Below the pieces are notes generated by a model. The model worked only from the letters and a program-made list of their open reading frames with translations. It was not told the origin of the DNA and did not search any database. Below, piece after piece: positions 1 to 6,949 of a stretch of 13,665 bases of DNA. A program made the translations under genes and the position numbers. Numbering within the stretch: the stretch's first letter is position 1; every line of letters starts with the position of its first letter. Origin of the DNA: DASYQV01 sp036005125 (GTDB taxonomy: Bacteria > Acidobacteriota > Vicinamibacteria > Vicinamibacterales > UBA2999); contig DASYQV010000257.1 of the NCBI GenBank assembly GCA_036005125.1, positions 1-13,665 of the forward strand, read 5' to 3'.

Positions 1-1319
1 TTCAGGCTGCCCGCCCCAGTCTGAAGCAGCCCGGATGTCCCGACGCGCGAAGCCGTTTTCTGCAGCCTCCGCCGCAGCTCCGACTGGCTCGTTGCCGGGG
101 CCGCCTCGAGCACCAGCGCCGCCGCGCCGCTTACGACCGCGGCCGCCATGCTGGTTCCCGAGAGCTCCAGCTGTGGCGTCCGGCCGGTGTCGATCACCAG
201 CTCCGGGTGCGCCCGACCGAGCGTGGAATCGGGCGCCAGCAGGCTCCGGATCCGGGTTCCCGGCGCGACGAGATCCGGCTTGATCAGCCGGTCGAACCGC
301 GTTGGACCGGTTGAGCTGTAGCTGGCAACCTCATCGTCCGACCGGAACGCGGTCCCGTGCGTGTTCAGTGCGCCGACGGTAATCGCGAACGGGGAGTTTC
401 CGGGCGACGTGATGCCGCCAGCCACTCGACGTCCGTCAGGCAGCCTGCCTAGGTTTCCCGCCGAGGCCACCACCACGAGACCCGCCCGATACGCCCGTTC
501 CACCGCCTGGCACAGGGGATCGTCCTGCCACGATTCCGCCACCGGGTGCCCGAGCGACAGGTTGATGACCCGCAATCGATACTGGTCCGTATGCTCGATT
601 GCCCAGTCGATCGCCTCGATTACATCGCTCGTCTGGCCCGAGCCGTCCGCCCGCAGCACCTTCAGGCTGACGATGTGCGCCCGGGGCGCGACCCCGGTCA
701 GGTTCGGCGACGAGGCCGCGATGATGCCGGCCACGTGCGTCCCGTGCCCGTACTCGTCGTCGACCTGCCCCCGGCCGATACGGCCTTCGGGCGTGAAGTC
801 GAGCCGGGCGACCAGTCGACCCCCCAAGGCAGGAACGTTCGCCACCCCCGAGTCGATAACCGCTACCCCGACCCGATCGCCGGTCACGCCGGCCATGCCG
901 GCCGCCACGTCGCCCGCCCACGCCTGATCGGCGCCAATTGCGGCGGTTGCCACCTCCAGCGTGGCTCTCACAGGATGGTCGCCCGAGAGCTGGTCGACCT
1001 CGGGATCCTCGGCCAGCGTGGACAGACGGCCGGCCGGGACTTCCACGACCGCACCGGTCTTGAGATGCCTGCGGACCCGCAGACCGTGCCGAGCCGCAAT
1101 CGCCTCCACGCCGGCATGCGTCCCGGTCAGGATGACGTCGATATCAGTCGGGTTGCCGGCGGCCAGCTGGCCCCGGAGATCGTCGGAGATATGCGCGCGC
1201 CGGCCAGCGGCCTGCGCATTGGAGGTGGAAAGAACAACTGCCGCAACGGCCGCGGCGACACAACAAACCACGCGCCCTCGAACAGCTCGAGGTGCGGTGG
1301 CGGGACGTACAATTTCCAA
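1..1319 (-). CDS. S8 family (subtilisin-like) secreted serine protease, C-terminal end cut by window edge
   Basis: This is a secreted subtilase that hydrolyses peptide bonds outside the cytoplasm. The minus-strand frame stays open from position 1319 to the left edge (439 codons seen). The full catalytic set is visible: Asp156 in AVIDSGV, His192 in GHGTHVAG, the oxyanion Asn in SAGN, and Ser390 in LSGTSMAA. Residues about 15-37 form a hydrophobic signal peptide ending in AQA; residues about 40-135 look like an inhibitor-type prodomain. The last residues seen (TGAGSL) match the end of the S8 domain, so little may be missing. The chosen start is TTG at 1319, because GGGAG (1326-1330) sits six bases upstream and no ATG or GTG lies between it and the upstream in-frame stop at 1398; GTG at 1271 is the alternative but would shorten the signal peptide. 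It lies 78 bases downstream of the HTH gene and is probably cotranscribed with it. Family call is firm; substrate unknown. Confidence 0.93.
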   Translation of the reverse strand, partial: MEIVRPATAPRAVRGRVVCCVAAAVAAVVLSTSNAQAAGRRAHISDDLRGQLAAGNPTDIDVILTGTHAGVEAIAARHGLRVRRHLKTGAVVEVPAGRLSTLAEDPEVDQLSGDHPVRATLEVATAAIGADQAWAGDVAAGMAGVTGDRVGVAVIDSGVANVPALGGRLVARLDFTPEGRIGRGQVDDEYGHGTHVAGIIAASSPNLTGVAPRAHIVSLKVLRADGSGQTSDVIEAIDWAIEHTDQYRLRVINLSLGHPVAESWQDDPLCQAVERAYRAGLVVVASAGNLGRLPDGRRVAGGITSPGNSPFAITVGALNTHGTAFRSDDEVASYSSTGPTRFDRLIKPDLVAPGTRIRSLLAPDSTLGRAHPELVIDTGRTPQLELSGTSMAAAVVSGAAALVLEAAPATSQSELRRRLQKTASRVGTSGLLQTGAGSL

Positions 1320-1397
1320 ACAGGGCTCCCAGAGGTAACAGGACCCCTGCGGGCCGAAGGCGGATTGCCCCGGGCCGCAGAGGGTATCGGGTTGCGG

Positions 1398-1664
1398 CTA
1401 GTTCCGCGTCACGGGACGCGGTTCGAACGAGGCGGCCGACGCGGAGGTCGGATATGCCTGCGGTCTGAATCCGAGGTCGTAGAGTGATTCCACGAGCACG
1501 CGCTGCGACCCTCCAAGCGTGCGAATCGTCTGCAGCCGCCCATCGCGAATCCGGTTGTAGATTGTGCGGCGCGAAACATTCAACAACTGCGCGGCTTGGT
1601 CTATCGAGACGCTGCGACCCAGTCGTGGCTCAAAGTTCGCCGCGGGCTCCACTCGGGAATCCAT
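1398..1664 (-). CDS. Small helix-turn-helix DNA-binding protein, excisionase/MerR-like type
   Basis: An 88-residue protein with one helix-turn-helix domain at about residues 18-62 (SIDQAAQLLNVSRRTIYNRI, then a basic GRLQTIR wing and LGGSQRV). This is the layout of excisionase-family or MerR-like HTH_17 domains, which bind DNA. The C-terminal 25 residues are low in recognisable structure. The start is well supported: ATG at 1664 with GGAGGAG (1672-1678) seven bases upstream. It shares its reading frame with the downstream protease, whose start follows its stop by 78 bases, so it is a likely regulator in the same transcript. There is no integrase or other phage gene nearby, so a true recombination-directionality role is unlikely; transcription regulation is the better inference. 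Two inverted repeats just upstream are candidate operators. Confidence 0.85.
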   Translation of the reverse strand: MDSRVEPAANFEPRLGRSVSIDQAAQLLNVSRRTIYNRIRDGRLQTIRTLGGSQRVLVESLYDLGFRPQAYPTSASAASFEPRPVTRN

Positions 1665-1689
1665 AGGGGTGCTCCTCCGCCATCTGTAA

Positions 1690-1706
1690 TGGCACAGCCA
1701 GTGCCA
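1690..1706. promoter_or_regulatory. Perfect inverted repeat upstream of the HTH gene; possible operator or sigma54-like site
   Basis: TGGCAC and GTGCCA flank a 5-base spacer. The site ends 12 bases upstream of the HTH gene's Shine-Dalgarno. Read on the minus strand it also has the GG-N10-GC spacing of sigma54 promoters (TGGCAC-N5-GTGC, one mismatch from the TTGC half). The palindrome itself could produce that by chance. Operator for the adjacent HTH protein is the simpler reading; neither is proven. Confidence 0.35.
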
Positions 1707-1716
1707 GCCCGGCCGG

Positions 1717-1752
1717 CTTGTGAGGATCCACGTAAGTCGCTGGATTCACAAG
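1717..1752. repeat. Imperfect inverted repeat, candidate operator
   Basis: CTTGTGAGGATCCA (1717-1730) and TGGATTCACAAG (1741-1752) are complementary apart from a two-base bulge, separated by 10 bases. The centre lies about 70 bases upstream of the HTH gene start. Spacing and symmetry suit a dimeric DNA-binding protein; it could equally be a hairpin in a leader transcript. No regulator can be assigned from sequence alone. Confidence 0.45.
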
Positions 1753-1832
1753 CGTTTGGACATTACGATCAATGGGGTACGTTCTGCCGGAGCGGCCAGC
1801 CTATTAACCGGCGGGGGTTCGAGCCGGAGCAG

Positions 1833-1867
1833 GTGGCAGAAACTGCGTGCAAAGTGGCTGAAACTGC
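1833..1867. repeat. Direct repeat pair with 21-base period (GTGGCAGAAACTGC / GTGGCTGAAACTGC)
   Basis: The two 14-base copies (1833-1846 and 1854-1867) differ at one base and are spaced two helical turns apart. Each contains a small GC(A/T)G-AAA-CTGC symmetry. A weaker related motif, GGGTGAAATTCCACC, lies at about 1905-1919. Two readings fit: an operator array for the downstream ABC operon, or the decayed terminal repeats of an IS21-type insertion sequence, whose ends carry several GTGGCA-type repeats. No istA or istB coding sequence is present. Confidence 0.5.
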
Positions 1868-1992
1868 ACGGTTCTCGACCTCCGGCCAATTTCTTAGCCG
1901 AATGGGTGAAATTCCACCGCACACGAAAGTCCATGTCGTACTGAGCGGTCGTGCGGCCCCCAGGCAGCATCCGGGCCGATAAAGGCTACGTT

Positions 1993-3723
1993 GTGAAACT
2001 CTCGCGGATCATCGTCTCAGTCCTGACGGTTGCGCTCCTGATTGGCCTGACCACACTCTGGCGTCGGGGTCCCGCGGCGCCGCCCGCCGCCCCTCAGCGG
2101 GGCGGCCAGATTATTGTCTCCGCGCGTGCCGAGCCCCGGTCCTTCAACCGTCTCGTCGCCCGGGACCAGTTCACCGAAATGATTGCGCTCCTGACTCAGG
2201 GCCGCCTGGTGCGCGTCAATCGAGCCACTCAGGAGATAGAGCCCTGGCTCGCGGAGCGCTGGGAGACCTCGTCCGACGGCCGGAGCTACACGATGCACCT
2301 GAGGCCTGGCGCCACCTGGTCCGACGGCGAACCGCTGACGTCGGCCGATGTGGTGTTTTCGCTCGAGGCGATTCTCGATCCGAGGAATCAGTCGCCCCTG
2401 GCGACCGTGATGACGGTCTCCGGACAACCGATTCAAGCCACGGCCGTTGATCCCCAGACGGTGGTCATCACGTACCCTGCGCCGCTCGGACCCGGCCTGC
2501 GGCTGCTCGATAGCTTCTGGATTTTTCCCAAACACAAGCTGGAGCCGGCCGCAGGCGCTGGCAAACTGGCCAGTGTGTGGGCGACGACGACGCCGCCGTC
2601 CGAGATCGTCGGCACCGGCCCGTTCGTGATCAGCGCCTATACCCCGGGGCAACGCCTGGTCCTCGAACGCAATCAGCGCTACTGGCGCAAGGCGGCCGAC
2701 GGCAGCGCCCTGCCGTATCTCGACCGCGTGGTCATCGAGATCGTGCCCGACCAGAATGCCGAGCTGCTGCGGCTCACGTCGGGAAACATCGATCTCACCC
2801 AGACCGAGCTCCGGCCCGAAGACTACGTCGTCGTCAAGCGGGCTGCCGACCAGGGGCGCCTCAAGTTACTCAACCTCGGGGTCGGCACCGATACCGACGC
2901 GTTCTGGTTCTGCCTCAAGCCCGAGGTCAAGAAGCAGGATCCACGATTTGCTTTCGTCCAGAAGCCGGAGTTCCGCCGCGCCATCTCGCACGCGGTGGAC
3001 CGCAAGCAGTTTGCCGACACGGTATTCCTCGGCGCCGGTGTGCCGGTGTGGGGACCGATCACACCGGGCAACAAGCTGTGGTATTGGCCGGACCTGCCGA
3101 AGTACGAGCACGACACCGCGAAAGCCACGGAACTGCTCCGAAGCATCGGTCTCGAGGACCGCAACGGCAACGGGGTCGTCGAGGATGCCAAAGGGACCGA
3201 AGCGAGGTTCACAATCATCACGCAGCGCGGCATCAGCTCGTACGAGCGGGGCGCCGCCATCCTGCGCGACGACGCGGCGAAAATCGGCGTGGTCTTTGAA
3301 ATCGCCCCGCTCGAATTCAACGCCGTCATCGAGCGTCTGCAGACGTCGCGGTACGACGCGCTGTTCTTCCGATTCCTGATGAGCGATCTCGACCCGGCGC
3401 TCAGCAAGGACCTGTGGCTCAGTTCCGGCTCGGCGCACGTCTGGAATCTGGACCAGAAGACACCGGCGACCGAGTGGGAGCGACGGATCGACGAGCTCAT
3501 GGCCGAGCAGGCCTCCACGGCCGATCCTGTGCGAAGGCGCGAACTGTTCAACGAGGTGCAACGCATTGTCGCCGAACAAGCGCCGATCCTGTACTTCGCC
3601 GCGCCGACGTTCTACTATGCGCATAACACGCGTGTCCGCGGCGTCGAGGCGACGGTCTTCCGGCCGCCGGCGCTCTGGAACGCTGATACCATCAGCGTGG
3701 TCGGTCCGCCGTCTGGGACGTAA
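1993..3723 (+). CDS. ABC transporter substrate-binding protein, peptide/nickel (SBP_bac_5) family
   Basis: Extracytoplasmic binding protein that captures a peptide or similar oligomer and delivers it to the permeases encoded just downstream. The 576-residue length is usual for family 5 binding proteins. Residues 1-23 form a hydrophobic Sec signal or anchor with no lipobox cysteine. Family 5 features include the region after the signal (GGQIIVSARAEPRSFN), WETSSDGRSYTMHLRPGATW, then DGEPLTSADVVFSLEA, later VGTGPFVI with a following ERNQRYW, and FRRAISHAVDR in the second lobe. GTG at 1993 is preferred because AAAGG (1981-1985) lies seven bases upstream and the product begins with a clean signal (MKLSRIIVSV); GTG at 1951 would add 14 residues before it. 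First gene of an operon with two permeases and an aldolase. Substrate is not readable from sequence. Confidence 0.9.
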   Translation: MKLSRIIVSVLTVALLIGLTTLWRRGPAAPPAAPQRGGQIIVSARAEPRSFNRLVARDQFTEMIALLTQGRLVRVNRATQEIEPWLAERWETSSDGRSYTMHLRPGATWSDGEPLTSADVVFSLEAILDPRNQSPLATVMTVSGQPIQATAVDPQTVVITYPAPLGPGLRLLDSFWIFPKHKLEPAAGAGKLASVWATTTPPSEIVGTGPFVISAYTPGQRLVLERNQRYWRKAADGSALPYLDRVVIEIVPDQNAELLRLTSGNIDLTQTELRPEDYVVVKRAADQGRLKLLNLGVGTDTDAFWFCLKPEVKKQDPRFAFVQKPEFRRAISHAVDRKQFADTVFLGAGVPVWGPITPGNKLWYWPDLPKYEHDTAKATELLRSIGLEDRNGNGVVEDAKGTEARFTIITQRGISSYERGAAILRDDAAKIGVVFEIAPLEFNAVIERLQTSRYDALFFRFLMSDLDPALSKDLWLSSGSAHVWNLDQKTPATEWERRIDELMAEQASTADPVRRRELFNEVQRIVAEQAPILYFAAPTFYYAHNTRVRGVEATVFRPPALWNADTISVVGPPSGT

Positions 3724-3732
3724 CCGCGCGCC

Positions 3733-3949
3733 GCGAAGGTCGCGAAGAGTCAGCCACGAGGAATTCAGCCACGAAGGGCACGAAGGAAACACGCCACGAA
3801 GGGCACAAAGGGAATTAGCCACGAAGGGCACGAAGGATACGAAGGGTTTGCGGTTTGGTATCGGGGAGGAACGCTTCCGCCTCCAAACGGATTCTTCGTA
3901 CTCTTCGTGACCTTCGTGATCTTCGTGGCTAGATTCCTTCGTGGCCGTC
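3733..3949. repeat. CGAAGG-rich tandem repeat folding as a long imperfect hairpin
   Basis: GCCACGAAGGGCACGAAGG occurs exactly at 3768-3786 and 3818-3836, with a one-mismatch copy at 3793-3811, giving a strict 25-base period. After a non-repetitive centre (about 3845-3892) the complement returns as CTTCGTG-rich sequence at 3893-3945, so the two arms can pair over about 60 or more bases. Repeats of this kind are common between genes in Acidobacteriota and some other phyla. It lies inside an operon, between the binding protein and the first permease, where a transcript hairpin could lower permease expression relative to the binding protein. It encodes nothing convincing; long frames across it are repeat translation. 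Confidence 0.85.
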
Positions 3950-3983
3950 GTGGCTGCTCGTGCGGCCGGAGGCCGACGCCACG

Positions 3984-4955
3984 ATGGCCAGATATCTCGC
4001 CCGACGACTGTTCTTTGCGCTGCTCCTCGTGTTCGTCGTCTCCTCATCCGCGTTGCTGCTCACGCGGCTGGCGCCTGGAGATCTCACCTCGCAGCTTGGA
4101 ATCACCGCCACGCGCGAGGAAATTGCCCGCACGCGAGAGCGGTTCGGGCTCGACCGCAGCATGCCCGCGCAGTGGGCGATCTGGGTCCGCCACACCGCGC
4201 AACTCGACTTCGGCGAGTCCTTTCTCTACAACCGCCCGGTCCGCAACCTGATCGCGCACGCGTCGGCGAGCACGGCGGCGCTGGCCGCTGTGGCGCTCGT
4301 TCTCGCGACGCTTCTCGGCATCCCGCTCGGCATCTTCACCGGCAGCCGTCGAGACGGAATCGCCACCGCGTTCGTACGCGGCGCGTCGGTCCTCTGCCTG
4401 TCGGTGCCTCCGCTGCTCACGTCGCTGGTCTTTGTCTGGATTGCAGCGCGAACCGGATGGTTTCCGGTGGGCGGCATGACTTCGGTTGGCGCCGCCGACC
4501 TGTCCTGGGCCGCATGGATGTCCGATCTCGCGCTGCACCTGCCGCTGCCGGCGCTGGCGCTCGCGCTTCCAATCGCGGCGACGATCGAGCGGCTGCAATC
4601 GCAGTCGATGAGCGAAACGGTTCACGAGCCGTTCGTGCTGGCAGCGCTCGCCCGCGGCTTGTCACATCGGGATCTGGTGCTGCGCCATGCCTGGCGCGTG
4701 TCGCTCCGCCCGGTTCTCGCTGTGTACGGCATCGTGATCGGAGCGCTGCTCTCGGGATCGTTTGCCGTCGAGTATGTGACGTCGTGGCCCGGCCTCGGTC
4801 GACTCATGTTCGAGGCTCTGAGGGCGCGCGACATTTATCTCGTGTCGGGCTGTGCCGCGGCTGGCGCGCTGTTCCTCGCGCTGGGCAGCCTCATTTCCGA
4901 CCTTCTGCTGGCCGCTGCCGATCCACGACTTCGGGAAGGGGACCCCGCCCGATGA
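3984..4955 (+). CDS. ABC transporter permease, DppB/OppB type
   Basis: Inner-membrane channel subunit of a peptide-type ABC importer. The 323-residue protein has an N-terminal membrane helix (residues about 8-27), a periplasmic stretch with the family's LAPGD and RFGLDRSMPAQW signatures, and about five further helices. The EAA loop that docks on the ATPase is visible late in the protein (EPFVLAALARGLSHRDLVL followed by RHAWRVSLRPVL), then SFAVEYVTSWPGLGRL. ATG at 3984 was chosen because the product starts MARYLARRL as in relatives, with GGAGG at 3968-3972, a rather long 11-base spacer; GTG at 3960 is possible but adds a polar tail. Its stop overlaps the next start by four bases (ATGA), so the permeases are translationally coupled. 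Confidence 0.92.
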   Translation: MARYLARRLFFALLLVFVVSSSALLLTRLAPGDLTSQLGITATREEIARTRERFGLDRSMPAQWAIWVRHTAQLDFGESFLYNRPVRNLIAHASASTAALAAVALVLATLLGIPLGIFTGSRRDGIATAFVRGASVLCLSVPPLLTSLVFVWIAARTGWFPVGGMTSVGAADLSWAAWMSDLALHLPLPALALALPIAATIERLQSQSMSETVHEPFVLAALARGLSHRDLVLRHAWRVSLRPVLAVYGIVIGALLSGSFAVEYVTSWPGLGRLMFEALRARDIYLVSGCAAAGALFLALGSLISDLLLAAADPRLREGDPAR

Positions 4956-5938
4956 AAGGCGTCGGTTTCGCGCTGCTCGTGCTCATGGCGCTCGTTGCGG
5001 TCGCGGCGCCATGGCTTGCCCCGAACCCGCCGGACCGCCGCTTTCCAGATCAGCTGTTCGCCCCGCCAACGCCGGTGCACGTCGTGAGGCCTGATGGCAC
5101 ATTGGGCGGCCCCTACATTCATCCCGGGGTCCTCGTCAGCCGCCTGGAGCGAAGATTCGAGCCGGACCAGTCGCGGATCGTGGAGGTACGGTGGTTCGAG
5201 AACGGCAGGTTGCTGAGCGTGGCGGATGCGAACGCGCCGTTGCTCCTCATGGGAGCCGACGGCTTCGGGCGCGACATCTTCTCGCGTCTGCTCTTCGGTG
5301 CCCGACTGTCGTTGACGCTCGCGGTGGTGTCGACCATTGGCGCCATGGTCATCGGGTTGTTGATTGGCGGCGCGGGGGGCTACATCGGCGGTGCGATCGA
5401 CGAGCTCCTTTCCCGCGTTTCCGATTTCGTACTGGTCCTGCCTGCCATCTACGTTGTGCTGGCGCTGCGCGCGGTGATGCCGCTCGTCATGCCGGAGCGC
5501 ACGGTGTTCGTGCTGATGACCGTCATCCTGGCGGTCGTTGGCTGGCCGTCGATCGCGCGCGGCGTGCGCGCCATCGTCGCCTCGGAACTTCAGCGCGAGT
5601 ACGCGCAGGCGGCGCGCGCGGTTGGAGCGGGCCACACGCGCACGCTGCTTTTCCATCTCCTGCCGGCGACCAGCGGATTCCTTGGCGTGCAGGCGACGCT
5701 CCTCCTGCCGGCGTTCATCCTCTCCGAAGCGACGATGTCGTTTGTGGGGCTCGGCTTTCCGGATCAGACGCCGAGCTGGGGCACGATGCTGCGAGACGCC
5801 GCGAATGTTGCCGTGCTTGGAGATGTGCCGTGGGCACTCGCCCCGGCGGCGGCTATTTTCGTGGTCGTGCTTGCGGTCAACCTCGTCGTTCAAGGCCCAG
5901 GGTCCGCTGCCGGCGTTCCCGTTCGACCTGCAGGCTAG
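4952..5938 (+). CDS. ABC transporter permease, DppC/OppC type
   Basis: Second membrane subunit of the importer, 328 residues. It opens with a membrane helix (residues about 4-21, ending APWLAPNPPD), followed by an enlarged periplasmic segment of about 60 residues (FAPPTPVHVVRPDGTLGGPY and onward) before the family signature MGADGFGRDIFSRLLFGARL. The EAA loop is LQREYAQAARAVGAGHTRTL with HLLPATSG after it, then LSEATMSFVGLGFPDQTPSW. ATG at 4952 overlaps the upstream stop. The C-terminus is odd: relatives usually end in a GDxLRDxLDPR-type motif, but here NLVV is followed by QGPGSAAGVPVRPAG and a stop. This may be a natural variant or a small frameshift near 5885. No ATPase gene follows, so the partner ATPases must be elsewhere. 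Confidence 0.91.
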   Translation: MKGVGFALLVLMALVAVAAPWLAPNPPDRRFPDQLFAPPTPVHVVRPDGTLGGPYIHPGVLVSRLERRFEPDQSRIVEVRWFENGRLLSVADANAPLLLMGADGFGRDIFSRLLFGARLSLTLAVVSTIGAMVIGLLIGGAGGYIGGAIDELLSRVSDFVLVLPAIYVVLALRAVMPLVMPERTVFVLMTVILAVVGWPSIARGVRAIVASELQREYAQAARAVGAGHTRTLLFHLLPATSGFLGVQATLLLPAFILSEATMSFVGLGFPDQTPSWGTMLRDAANVAVLGDVPWALAPAAAIFVVVLAVNLVVQGPGSAAGVPVRPAG

Positions 5939-5946
5939 AATGAGGC

Positions 5947-6843
5947 ATGAAGCCTTTCGCGGGCATCTTCACGCCGATTGTCACCCCATTCAAAGACGAT
6001 GAGCTCGACGAGACCGGGCTGAGACGCAACGTCTCGCAGTGGATGCGCACGTCGCTGACCGGTCTCGTGGTGCTGGGCTCCAACGGAGAAGCGCCACAGC
6101 TCGATGAGGCCGAAGCGGAACGCGCGATCGCAATCGTGCGCGACGGCGTGCCGCGGGACCGCGTGCTCATCGCGGGCACCGGCCGTGAGTCGACGAAAGC
6201 CACGATCGCCGCTACGCGGCGCGCGGCCGCAATCGGTGCGGACGCGGCGCTCGTGCGTACGCCGTCTTTCTTCAAGCCACAGATGACGAGCGATCTGTTC
6301 GTCCGTCACTACACCGAAGTTGCCGACGCGTCGCCGATCCCGGTCCTGCTCTACAACGTGACGATGTTCACGGGCGTCAACCTGCTGCCGGATGCGGTCG
6401 AGCGGCTGTCGTCGCATCCGAACATCGTGGGCATGAAGGAATCGGGCAACGACCTCGCGCAGATCTCGGAGTACATTGCGCGGACGCCGGATGATTTCAC
6501 GGTCCTCGCCGGCGCGGCCTCGACGGTGTTCCATTCGCTGTGTGCCGGCTGCGACGGCGCGATTCTGGCCGTGGCCGGTGTTCTGCCCGATTCGTGCGTT
6601 CAGTTGTGGACGCTCGTGCGCGACGGGCGCATCGGCGAAGCGCGCGCGCTGCAGCAGCGCATCACGCCGCTTGCACGGTCGGTCGGCAGCTCGTACGGCG
6701 TGGCGGGACTCAAAGCGGCCCTCGACCTCGTGGGCTACATCGGCGGCGTACCGCGTCCGCCGCTCCGTCCGGCGCCCCCGCACGTGGTCGAGATCATTCG
6801 CGGTCAGCTCGAGGCGTTGGGTGTGTCTCTTGCGCGCGTCTGA
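5947..6843 (+). CDS. DapA/NAL-superfamily aldolase, closest in motifs to 4-hydroxy-2-oxoglutarate aldolase
   Basis: Cytoplasmic class I (Schiff-base) aldolase, 298 residues, a full-length TIM barrel. Lys164 in IVGMKESGND is the Schiff-base lysine and Tyr136 in LLYNV the catalytic tyrosine. The substrate loop reads GSNGE (residues 44-48) instead of the GTTGE of true dihydrodipicolinate synthase, and the DHDPS arginine after YNVPxR is missing (YNVTMFTG here). GSNGE, the run HYTEVADASPIPVLLYNV, SSHPNIVGMK and a C-terminal GYIGGVPRPPL resemble mitochondrial 4-hydroxy-2-oxoglutarate aldolase (HOGA1), which cleaves that acid to pyruvate and glyoxylate. Lysine biosynthesis is therefore unlikely; another keto-acid aldolase of the superfamily is possible. 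It starts 8 bases after the permease stop, so it is very likely in the same operon and may act on a product of the imported compound. Its Shine-Dalgarno is weak (GAGG almost abutting the ATG), consistent with coupling. Confidence 0.88.
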   Translation: MKPFAGIFTPIVTPFKDDELDETGLRRNVSQWMRTSLTGLVVLGSNGEAPQLDEAEAERAIAIVRDGVPRDRVLIAGTGRESTKATIAATRRAAAIGADAALVRTPSFFKPQMTSDLFVRHYTEVADASPIPVLLYNVTMFTGVNLLPDAVERLSSHPNIVGMKESGNDLAQISEYIARTPDDFTVLAGAASTVFHSLCAGCDGAILAVAGVLPDSCVQLWTLVRDGRIGEARALQQRITPLARSVGSSYGVAGLKAALDLVGYIGGVPRPPLRPAPPHVVEIIRGQLEALGVSLARV

Positions 6844-6871
6844 ACACCCGCGCCTAGATCCTCGGTCGTAG

Positions 6872-6891
6872 GCCGCATCTTTAGATGCGGC
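6872..6891. repeat. Perfect 9-base-pair hairpin GCCGCATCT-TT-AGATGCGGC
   Basis: A perfect inverted repeat with a two-base loop sits 28 bases after the aldolase stop and 58 bases before the next start. It has no following T-run, so it is not a standard intrinsic terminator, though the stem could protect the operon transcript's 3' end. Its CTTTAG centre within a GTAGGC-type flank looks like a dispersed palindromic intergenic repeat. Confidence 0.7.
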
Positions 6892-6949
6892 GGGCCCGCT
6901 GGCATTTACGCCGCCGCCCATCGGTACACACGTTGCACAAAGGGCGCTC

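Larger units (their letters stand above)
1665..1992. other. Divergent intergenic region between the HTH gene and the ABC operon
   Basis: This 328-base stretch has no convincing gene. Short open frames cross it, but none has a ribosome-binding site or a recognisable protein. It holds the Shine-Dalgarno of the HTH gene (1672-1678, minus), a perfect 6-base inverted repeat (1690-1706), a longer inverted repeat (1717-1752), a pair of 14-base direct repeats with 21-base period (1833-1867) and the Shine-Dalgarno of the substrate-binding protein (AAAGG at 1981-1985). I see no strong sigma70 promoter for either side. Confidence 0.7.

Noticed and set aside
546..1487. 313-codon plus-strand open frame across the protease gene
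   Set aside because: It is antisense to the S8 protease, whose catalytic triad is intact on the minus strand; its product is Arg/Gly/Pro-rich with no recognisable domain.
1720..1944. 74-codon plus-strand frame through the divergent region
   Set aside because: No ribosome-binding site; its repeated WQKLRA/WLKL pattern comes from the 21-base DNA repeats.
2866..4047. 393-codon minus-strand frame
   Set aside because: Antisense to the binding-protein gene and across the CGAAGG repeat; the His/Glu-rich stretch is repeat translation.
3941..4951. Upstream 337 codons of the frame that holds the DppC-type permease
   Set aside because: They overlap the DppB-type gene in another frame and have no membrane-protein character; the real start is ATG at 4952 overlapping the previous stop.
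5947..6843. Calling the aldolase dapA (dihydrodipicolinate synthase)
   Set aside because: The GTTGE loop and the arginine after YNVP are replaced, and the operon is a transporter, not lysine biosynthesis.
6872..6900. Intrinsic terminator after the aldolase gene
   Set aside because: The stem is good but no T-run follows on either strand, so only a hairpin repeat is claimed.
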